7,445 nucleotides of DNA from an uncultured Lachnospiraceae bacterium (GTDB lineage Bacteria; Bacillota; Clostridia; Lachnospirales; Lachnospiraceae): positions 1-7,445 of the forward strand of contig CAMWYL010000158.1 of the NCBI GenBank assembly GCA_947178465.1. The letters are read 5' to 3'. How positions within the stretch are numbered: the stretch's first letter is position 1; each line of letters starts with the position of its first letter. Under the pieces are notes generated by a model, which was not told the origin of the DNA, searched no databases, and saw only the letters and a list, made by a program, of their open reading frames with translations. A program made the position numbers and the translations under genes. Positions 1-5,552 of this stretch are shown one piece after another.

Positions 1-2
1 GT

Positions 3-1382
3 ATGGCACAGCTATGGGGAGGACGTTTCACTAAGGAAACGGATAAGTTGGTATATAATTTTAATGCATCCATATCCTTTGATCGGAAGTTTTTCGCACA
101 GGATATAGAGGGAAGCATGGCACACGTGCGGATGCTGGCAAAGCAGGGGATTCTGACAGAGGAAGAAATGACGCAGATATTGGAAGGCCTGAAGGGCATT
201 CTGGCGGATGTAGAGAGCGGGAAGCTTGAGATTACGGACGAATATGAAGATATTCACAGCTTTGTGGAGGCGAATCTGATTGACAGAATCGGAGATGCAG
301 GGAAGAAGCTCCACACGGGAAGAAGCCGGAATGATCAGGTCGCGCTGGACATGAAGCTATATACGAGACATGAGGTGCTTGAAATTGACGGTCTGTTAAA
401 GACGCTGTTGGAGGTGCTGCTTTCTCTTATGGAGAATAATCTGGAGACTTATATGCCGGGCTTCACACATTTGCAGAAGGCACAGCCGATTACGCTGGCG
501 CATCATCTGGGCGCTTATTTTGAAATGTTTAAGCGTGACCGGCAGCGTCTGGGAGATATTTATGACAGGATGAATTACTGCCCGCTGGGTTCAGGGGCGC
601 TTGCAGGTACCACTTATCCGCTGGATCGAGCGTATACGGCGGAGCTGCTTGAATTTAACGGGCCGACCTTGAACAGTATGGATTCCGTTGCGGACAGGGA
701 TTATGTGATTGAGCTTCTCTCGGCGATGGCGACAATTATGATGCATTTGAGCCGCTTTTGCGAAGAGATTATTATATGGAACTCGAACGAATACCGTTTT
801 GTCGAGCTGGATGATGCGTATTCTACGGGAAGCAGTATTATGCCTCAGAAGAAAAATCCCGATATTGCGGAGCTGGTACGTGGTAAGACGGGAAGAGTGT
901 ATGGCGCACTGATTTCCCTGCTCACGACGATGAAGGGGATTCCGCTTGCCTACAATAAAGATATGCAGGAGGACAAGGAGCTTACGTTTGATGCGATTGA
1001 CACCACAAAGGGGTGTATCGCGCTGTTTACAGGGATGCTCAGAACCTTGAAGTTTCGCACGGAGGTGATGCGTGACAGTGCGATGAAGGGCTTTACAAAC
1101 GCGACGGATGCGGCGGATTATCTGGTCAACCATGGGGTGCCGTTTCGGGATGCTCATGGTATTATCGGAGAACTGGTGCTGTACTGCATTGACAGGGACA
1201 AGGCCATTGACGAACTGTCCTTGGAGGAGCTTAAGGCCATCAGTCCGGTGTTTGAGGCAGATGTCTTTGACGCAATCAGCCTTGAAACCTGCGTCAATAA
1301 GCGCACAACAATCGGTGCACCGGGACCGGAGGCGATGCGGGAGGTTCTGCGGATTAACAGGGAATACTTGAGTCTGAGCTGA
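3..1382 (+). CDS. argH: Argininosuccinate lyase
   Basis: Cytoplasmic enzyme of the fumarase/aspartase superfamily. It splits argininosuccinate into arginine and fumarate, the last step of arginine synthesis, and works as a homotetramer. The 459-residue length is normal for the family and the reading frame is intact. The N-terminus MAQLWGGRF is typical of ArgH. Other family motifs are TGRSRNDQV (about residues 105-113), GFTHLQKAQP with the conserved His156, and the superfamily signature GSSIMPQKKNP at 276-286, whose mobile loop carries the catalytic serine. The ATG begins two bases into the window, so its ribosome binding site and promoter are not visible; argG is a common upstream partner but cannot be checked here. 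There is no terminator in the 77-nt gap before asd, so the two may share a transcript. Function is assigned with high confidence from motifs. Confidence 0.97.
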   Translation: MAQLWGGRFTKETDKLVYNFNASISFDRKFFAQDIEGSMAHVRMLAKQGILTEEEMTQILEGLKGILADVESGKLEITDEYEDIHSFVEANLIDRIGDAGKKLHTGRSRNDQVALDMKLYTRHEVLEIDGLLKTLLEVLLSLMENNLETYMPGFTHLQKAQPITLAHHLGAYFEMFKRDRQRLGDIYDRMNYCPLGSGALAGTTYPLDRAYTAELLEFNGPTLNSMDSVADRDYVIELLSAMATIMMHLSRFCEEIIIWNSNEYRFVELDDAYSTGSSIMPQKKNPDIAELVRGKTGRVYGALISLLTTMKGIPLAYNKDMQEDKELTFDAIDTTKGCIALFTGMLRTLKFRTEVMRDSAMKGFTNATDAADYLVNHGVPFRDAHGIIGELVLYCIDRDKAIDELSLEELKAISPVFEADVFDAISLETCVNKRTTIGAPGPEAMREVLRINREYLSLS

Positions 1383-1459
1383 AACATATACGGAAAGTCA
1401 TGATTATTGAAATGAAATAAAAGGTTGCGCGAAATGCGTTGGAAATGGAGGAAAATAAG

Positions 1460-2545
1460 ATGAGTGAAAAATTAAAGGTTGGTATTCTTGGCGGTACGGG
1501 TATGGTTGGACAGAGGTTTATTTCACTGCTGGAAAATCATCCGTGGTTTGAGGTGACAACGATTGCGGCAAGTCCGCGTTCCGCCGGGAAAACCTATTCA
1601 GAGGCTGTCGGGGACAGATGGAAGATGACAACACCGATGCCGGAGGCTGTTAAGAACATAGTTGTAATGAATGTGAATGAGGTGGAAAAGGTTGCCTCAG
1701 AGGTTGATTTTGTATTCTCGGCAGTCGATATGACAAAGGAGGAAATCAAGAAAATCGAGGAGGATTACGCAAAAACGGAGACACCGGTTGTCAGCAACAA
1801 TTCCGCGCACCGCTGGACGCCGGACGTTCCGATGGTGGTTCCCGAGATTAATCCGGAGCACATGAAGGTGATTGAGTTCCAGAGGAAGCGTCTTGGCACG
1901 ACAAGGGGTTTTGTGGCGGTAAAGCCGAACTGCTCCATCCAGAGCTATGCGCCGGTATTGACTGCGTGGAAGGAATTCGAGCCGTATGAGGTGGTTGCGA
2001 CGACCTATCAGGCGATTTCCGGAGCCGGAAAGACCTTTAAGGATTGGCCTGAGATGGAGGGAAATATTATACCCTATATCGGTGGCGAAGAGGAGAAGAG
2101 TGAGAAGGAGCCGCTCAGAATCTGGGGAGAGATTAAGGACGGCGCGATTGTCCCTGCGACGAGCCCTGTGATTACCTGTCAGTGTATCCGTGTTCCGGTG
2201 CTGAACGGACATACGGCGGCAGTGTTTGTAAAGTTCAGAAAGCAGCCCACAAAGGAGCAGTTAATAGAGAAGCTGGTTCAGTTTAAGGGGGTACCGCAGG
2301 AGCTGGAGCTTCCGAGTGCACCGAAGCAGTTTATCCGGTATATGGAGGAGGATAACCGTCCTCAGGTGGCGTTGGATGTTGATTATGAAAACGGCATGGG
2401 CATTTCCGTCGGACGTATTCGCGAGGATTCCGTATATGATTGGAAATTTGTCGGACTTTCTCATAATACGGTACGTGGGGCCGCAGGCGGCGCAGTTCTC
2501 TGTGCGGAGCTGTTAAAGGCTCAGGGATATATTACAAAGAAATAA
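1460..2545 (+). CDS. asd: Aspartate-semialdehyde dehydrogenase (archaeal/fungal type)
   Basis: Reduces aspartyl-4-phosphate to aspartate semialdehyde with NADPH, the branch point toward diaminopimelate/lysine, threonine and methionine. The protein has 361 residues. An N-terminal Rossmann fold carries GGTGMVG at 11-17, the catalytic cysteine is Cys158 in KPNCS, and the likely acid/base histidine is His251 in NGHTAAV. The VVSNNSAHRW and SGAGKTF/IGGEEEKSE segments point to the archaeal/fungal branch rather than the short E. coli-type enzyme; this branch is common in clostridia. An in-frame TTG at 1439 and ATG at 1445 lie upstream, but the ATG at 1460 is preferred because GGAGG (1447-1451) sits 8 nt before it and MSEKLKVGILGG is a normal family N-terminus. 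No clear promoter is seen in the gap after argH. A strong terminator follows at 2565. Confidence 0.96.
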   Translation: MSEKLKVGILGGTGMVGQRFISLLENHPWFEVTTIAASPRSAGKTYSEAVGDRWKMTTPMPEAVKNIVVMNVNEVEKVASEVDFVFSAVDMTKEEIKKIEEDYAKTETPVVSNNSAHRWTPDVPMVVPEINPEHMKVIEFQRKRLGTTRGFVAVKPNCSIQSYAPVLTAWKEFEPYEVVATTYQAISGAGKTFKDWPEMEGNIIPYIGGEEEKSEKEPLRIWGEIKDGAIVPATSPVITCQCIRVPVLNGHTAAVFVKFRKQPTKEQLIEKLVQFKGVPQELELPSAPKQFIRYMEEDNRPQVALDVDYENGMGISVGRIREDSVYDWKFVGLSHNTVRGAAGGAVLCAELLKAQGYITKK

Positions 2546-2564
2546 GTGCTTTATAAGGCATGGG

Positions 2565-2602
2565 AAAGGGAGGTACTTCAAAACGGAGCTGCCTCCCTTT
2601 TT
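2565..2602 (+). terminator. Intrinsic terminator after asd
   Basis: AAAGGGAGG (2565-2573) pairs perfectly with CCTCCCTTT (2592-2600). The stem extends inward through T-G and A-T pairs, one C-C mismatch and three more pairs, around a loop of about six bases. A run of five T follows the C-rich arm (2598-2602). This is a textbook Rho-independent terminator ending the argH/asd transcript. It lies only about 40 nt before the muramidase start. Confidence 0.92.
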
Positions 2603-2643
2603 GGCGCTATTGATATTGCAAAAAAGCTTAGTATGAGGTGGGT

Positions 2644-3381
2644 ATGAAAAAAAGAGGTCGGAAATTTATTATATTGTTGGCAGTACTGCTGCCTGTGCTT
2701 ACGGGAATCCTTATTTTGCGCAAGGATATCAGAATTAATCCGGTTCTGGTTGGAGGATATGAATTGCGGGGCGTTGATGTGTCCCACTATCAGGGAGCGA
2801 TTGATTGGGAGGAGCTTGCCCGGCAGGATTTGGACTTTGCGTTTATCAAGGCAACGGAAGGGAGTGGGCATTTAGACGAATGCTTTTACGATAATTGGAA
2901 GGCGGCAGGAGAAACAGAACTGTACATCGGTGCTTATCATTTTTTCAGCTTTGACAGCGCGGGAGAGACACAGGCTCAATTTTACATAGATACTGTGGGA
3001 GACCTGAGCGGTAAATTTGCTCCGGTCATTGATGTGGAGTATTACGGGGACAAGAAAAATAACCCGCCGGAGAAGGCGGAGGTTGTAAGAAGCCTGCGCG
3101 AGCTGCTGCTCATATTGGAGGAGGAATATCAGGTAAAGCCGATTATCTATACGACCCGAAGCGCATATAAGGACTATCTTGAAGGAGAGTTTACGGACTA
3201 TCCGCTGTGGGTGCGGAGCGTATATTGTCCACCGTCTTTTCTTTTCGGAGATGATTGGACGTTCTGGCAGTATACGGACACGGCTGTTTTGGACGGCTAT
3301 CAGGGCGATGAGAAATATATTGATATGAACGTGTTTCGGGGAACGCGCAAGGAGCTTGAAGCGTTGCTTGTGGATTTATAA
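2644..3381 (+). CDS. Membrane-anchored GH25 muramidase (lysozyme family)
   Basis: Glycoside hydrolase family 25 N-acetylmuramidase, cleaving the MurNAc-GlcNAc bond of peptidoglycan outside the membrane. The 245-residue protein starts MKKRGRKF, then has one hydrophobic helix (about 8-25). No lipobox cysteine or clear AxA cleavage site follows, so it probably acts as a signal anchor. The catalytic domain starts at about residue 43 with GVDVSHYQG (Asp45), continues with FIKATEG, and has the D-x-E pair in VIDVEYY (Asp130, Glu132) and WQYTD (208-212) near the end. Asp45, Asp130 and Glu132 match the acidic residues used by the family. No SH3 or choline-binding repeats are present. The ATG at 2644 is chosen over an in-frame GTG at 2638 because GAGGTGG (2635-2641) is its binding site. 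No convincing promoter fits between the asd terminator and the start; expression may depend on read-through. A role in wall remodelling is likelier than phage lysis, since no holin or phage gene is nearby. Confidence 0.9.
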   Translation: MKKRGRKFIILLAVLLPVLTGILILRKDIRINPVLVGGYELRGVDVSHYQGAIDWEELARQDLDFAFIKATEGSGHLDECFYDNWKAAGETELYIGAYHFFSFDSAGETQAQFYIDTVGDLSGKFAPVIDVEYYGDKKNNPPEKAEVVRSLRELLLILEEEYQVKPIIYTTRSAYKDYLEGEFTDYPLWVRSVYCPPSFLFGDDWTFWQYTDTAVLDGYQGDEKYIDMNVFRGTRKELEALLVDL

Positions 3382-3388
3382 AAATAAT

Positions 3389-3433
3389 ATTTTGTCGAGT
3401 GTTGTAATTATATGTAAATTATGGTAATATCTG
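3389..3433 (+). promoter_or_regulatory. Promoter of the alpha/beta hydrolase, copy 1 of a repeated promoter module
   Basis: A sigma-A-like promoter: -35 TTGTAA (3402-3407), 17-nt spacer, -10 TAATAT (3425-3430) with an extended TGG just before it. An upstream element ATTTTGTCGAGT (3389-3400) ends one base before the -35. The TGTCGAG heptamer (3393-3399) is one base from the Spo0A box TGTCGAA. The same arrangement recurs at 5461-5505 with 39 of 45 bases identical. The predicted transcript would have a leader of about 80 nt before the hydrolase ATG. The promoter assignment is strong; the identity of any regulator is a guess. Confidence 0.8.
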
Positions 3434-3516
3434 ACTATAGAGTTAATTGTACTACGATAACTGAAATTTAATCTGCCTGCGGATAGGGGCGGTATTAAGG
3501 AAAGGTGGCAGAAGGG

Positions 3517-4302
3517 ATGAGCGAAACAAAACAATTGGCTTATAGTCGGACCGGAAATACGGGCAGTGATACAACGCTGGTATTTCTGCATGGTTCCACA
3601 ATGACGAAGGAGGGAATGCTTCCTCTGGCGCAGCAGTTTGGGGACTATAATTGCGTAACCTTTGATCTGACCGGTCATGGGGAATCTGACGGAGAAGAGC
3701 CGGCGGAGGTATGGCAGTTTGCGGAGGTGGTGGAGGCTTCCCTTTTGCAGCTGCAAAGAGAAAACGTAGTTACGGACAGGATTATTTTATCAGGCTACTC
3801 CATGGGCGGGGCGATTACCTGTGAGATTGCGTATCGGAAAAAGGTGAAGCTCGCCGGTATTGTGATATTGAGCAGTGGAGCGAATCTGAAGGATTATACG
3901 CCGATGATAGACGATTTGAAGAAAATGCCGGCGGAAGAGTTCCGCACAGATGATATTTTGTCCTATCTGTTCGGAGAAAATACGGATACCCCGCAGACGG
4001 ATATGGAGCGTATTATAAGGCAGTTTTCACAGACCAGGGTAGCGGACGTTATCGGGTATGGCGATTTAATGGCGTCAAACAGGTATGACCATTGGGCTGT
4101 TTGTGAGGAGATTGCGATTCCGGTATTATTGGTTCACGGAAGTGATGATCGGATTGTCCTGCCAATGGCTGCCGTGGAGACGTGGCGGAGGATAAAAGGC
4201 AGTGAACTGCTGATGATACCATACAAGGGACATGGTGCGATATATGAGGATATAGAGCTTGTGCGGGATAAAATTTTGACGTTTGTAAAACAGTGTAACT
4301 AG
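3517..4302 (+). CDS. Alpha/beta hydrolase fold protein
   Basis: A 261-residue soluble serine hydrolase of the alpha/beta fold. The complete catalytic triad is visible: Ser95 in the nucleophile elbow GYSMGG, Asp211 in HGSDDRIV, and His239 in KGHGAIY. His25-Gly26 in FLHGSTM forms the usual oxyanion-hole strand. There is no signal peptide or membrane segment. The substrate cannot be told; lipase, esterase, thioesterase and homoserine-lactone or quinolone-type hydrolases all share this plan. The ATG at 3517 is preferred, with AGGTGG at 3503-3508 eight bases upstream; an in-frame GTG at 3505 would add four residues. It has its own promoter module at 3389. The KAS III-like gene follows 111 nt downstream with no clear terminator between, so the two may be co-transcribed. 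Confidence 0.88.
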   Translation: MSETKQLAYSRTGNTGSDTTLVFLHGSTMTKEGMLPLAQQFGDYNCVTFDLTGHGESDGEEPAEVWQFAEVVEASLLQLQRENVVTDRIILSGYSMGGAITCEIAYRKKVKLAGIVILSSGANLKDYTPMIDDLKKMPAEEFRTDDILSYLFGENTDTPQTDMERIIRQFSQTRVADVIGYGDLMASNRYDHWAVCEEIAIPVLLVHGSDDRIVLPMAAVETWRRIKGSELLMIPYKGHGAIYEDIELVRDKILTFVKQCN

Positions 4303-4351
4303 TTGTGGTCTTTTTTAAAGATGCCTGTATGATTATGGCGTGAGCCGGGGT

Positions 4352-4383
4352 ATAAGATTGAAAGTTGTAATTTTCAATCTTAT
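4352..4383. promoter_or_regulatory. Perfect 12-bp inverted repeat upstream of the KAS III-like gene (candidate operator or leader hairpin)
   Basis: ATAAGATTGAAA (4352-4363) and TTTCAATCTTAT (4372-4383) are exact reverse complements separated by eight bases; G-T pairs could extend it at both ends. No T-run follows on either strand, so it is unlikely to be a terminator. A second, shorter dyad TGCGC/GCGCA (4383-4387 and 4396-4400) follows directly. The left arm contains TTGAAA (4358-4363), which has a weak -10-like TATGCG 17 nt downstream (4381-4386). A repressor bound to the dyad would therefore cover a promoter if that promoter is real. It ends 30 nt before the ATG at 4414. The dyad itself is certain; its function is inference. 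Confidence 0.55.
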
Positions 4384-4413
4384 GCGCAAAAAGCAGCGCA
4401 GAAATGGAGAAAA

Positions 4414-5415
4414 ATGGAAAATAATGCAATGATTAGGGGAATTGCCTGCTATCACCCGAAGAATAAAGTTGATAATGAATATTTTATTGAGCATTTTAAG
4501 AAGAAAGGCGAAAATATTGAGGGGCTTTTGCAGACAACAGGAAGAAAGAGCAGATATATTTCGGATGATGAGAATGAAACGATACTTACAATGGGATATC
4601 AGGCGGCTAAGGAAGTGCTGGAAAAAGTATATGTAAAGCCTTCGCAGATAGGTTTGCTTATATTTTCTTCCGGTACGCCGGAGTATATGCTGCCGCCAAA
4701 TTCCGTAAAGCTGCATGCAATGTTGGGAGTGGGCCAAAAGTGCTGTGTTTATGATTTGAATGCGAATTGTGCAGGGATGATTGTTGCACTGGATCAGGCG
4801 TCAAGGGCAATGCAGAACAATCAGAATATTAAGTATGCGCTTATTGTGGGTTCAGACCAGTTAAACAAGTATTCTCGATATGATGAGGCATTGGCTTATT
4901 CGAATTTCGGTGATTCGGCTTGCGCAATGGTGCTGGAGAATGTATTTCACACGGACAGGGGAGTGCTTGATTCGGAGTATTACACCAATTCAAGTAACCA
5001 TGATAAGATGGTATTTCCGGCGAAGGGGTTATCTTCCGTAATGCGTGACAGAAGTCTGTCAACACAAGATAAGCTGGTTCAATGGACCCCCTTTGATTAC
5101 GGCGGAGCATTTCATAGCGCGAAGATTTCCATTGAAGAAATTCTTTTCAGAAACAATTTAAATAAAAAAGATATAAAAAAATATTTTCTGTCCCAATTTG
5201 CATGGAAGAGTATAGTAGGCGTATGTGAGGAATTGGGGGAAGATATTGAAAAATTTACATTCATTGGGGATGAGTTTGGATATACCGGTACCACAAGTCC
5301 GATGCTTGCCTGTGCGAAGTCAATGGAGGACGGTGAATTGCAGAGCGGAGACTATGTTATATTCTGGACGGTGGGTGCCGGAACGACCTGCGCATGTTCT
5401 TTGTACAGATACTGA
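4414..5415 (+). CDS. Ketoacyl-ACP synthase III-like (FabH-like) condensing or acyl-transfer enzyme with altered active site
   Basis: A 333-residue thiolase-fold protein of the KAS III family. Family features are the TTGRKSRYI segment near residue 40, the nucleophile Cys119 in NANCAGM, the SNFGDSACAMVLE stretch near residue 165, and a glycine-rich C-terminus GAGTTCACSLYRY. FabH uses Cys-His-Asn. By eye, the FabH PHQAN motif aligns with SQFAW, putting Gln261 where His is expected, and FabH GNTS aligns with GYTG, putting Tyr290 where Asn is expected. Without these residues decarboxylative condensation of malonyl-ACP is doubtful; acyl transfer or a different condensation is more plausible. It is not the housekeeping fabH by context, as no fatty-acid genes adjoin. 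Start ATG 4414 has GGAG (4406-4409) at a short 4-nt spacing; an ATG at 4429 is possible. Its first and last parts look more AT-rich than argH (18 of 60 G+C at 4441-4500 and 16 of 60 at 5161-5220), though mid-gene samples reach half. Confidence 0.82.
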   Translation: MENNAMIRGIACYHPKNKVDNEYFIEHFKKKGENIEGLLQTTGRKSRYISDDENETILTMGYQAAKEVLEKVYVKPSQIGLLIFSSGTPEYMLPPNSVKLHAMLGVGQKCCVYDLNANCAGMIVALDQASRAMQNNQNIKYALIVGSDQLNKYSRYDEALAYSNFGDSACAMVLENVFHTDRGVLDSEYYTNSSNHDKMVFPAKGLSSVMRDRSLSTQDKLVQWTPFDYGGAFHSAKISIEEILFRNNLNKKDIKKYFLSQFAWKSIVGVCEELGEDIEKFTFIGDEFGYTGTTSPMLACAKSMEDGELQSGDYVIFWTVGAGTTCACSLYRY

Positions 5416-5460
5416 TGCGGCGTATTGGTACATTCGTTATCTGCTTATCGGGAAGCGCTT

Positions 5461-5505
5461 ATTTTGTCGGGTCTTGTAATTATAAGAAAAATATGGTAAT
5501 ATTTG
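5461..5505 (+). promoter_or_regulatory. Promoter of the chemoreceptor gene, copy 2 of the repeated promoter module
   Basis: -35 TTGTAA (5474-5479), 17-nt spacer, -10 TAATAT (5497-5502) preceded by TGG as an extended -10. The upstream ATTTTGTCGGGT (5461-5472) lies at exactly the same offset as in the copy at 3389-3433. The six differences over 45 bases fall mainly in the spacer, leaving the -35, extended -10 and TTTTGTCG core identical. The expected leader is about 44 nt. It does not resemble a sigma-28 flagellar promoter (TAAA-N15-GCCGATAA), although GCCGAAT occurs at 5513-5519. Confidence 0.8.
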
Positions 5506-5552
5506 TGTAGGCGCCGAATGGTGACAAATAAGAGGAAAGACAGGTGGTTTTG

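Noticed and set aside
798..809. TTTTGTCGAGCT in argH resembling the upstream promoter element
   Set aside because: It lies inside coding sequence (Phe-Val-Glu-Leu, conserved region) with no -35/-10 pair at the right distance; chance match.
591..1157. Minus-strand open frame of 188 codons inside argH
   Set aside because: It overlaps the conserved ArgH core in full, is rich in Arg and His as expected for a shadow frame, and has no recognisable motif.
1697..2212. Minus-strand open frame of 171 codons inside asd
   Set aside because: Antisense to the catalytic domain of asd, with unnatural composition and no family features.
3431..3516. Possible riboswitch or structured leader before the hydrolase
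   Set aside because: Only a 5-bp AGTTA/TAACT repeat and scattered G-rich bases are visible; no known aptamer core or terminator/antiterminator pair could be drawn.
4297..4316. AACTAGTT followed by TTTTTT as a terminator after the hydrolase gene
   Set aside because: The palindrome has no loop and is separated from the T-run by GTGGTC, so no stable hairpin abuts the T-run.
5441..5465. GCTT/AAGC hairpin near ATTTT as a terminator after the KAS III-like gene
   Set aside because: Only about four base pairs form, and the T-rich stretch is part of the promoter module.
5494..5520. Possible sigma-28 flagellar promoter before the chemoreceptor (GCCGAAT)
   Set aside because: The -10 fits only partly and no TAAA lies about 15 nt upstream of it, whereas a well-spaced sigma-A-like extended -10 promoter is present just upstream.
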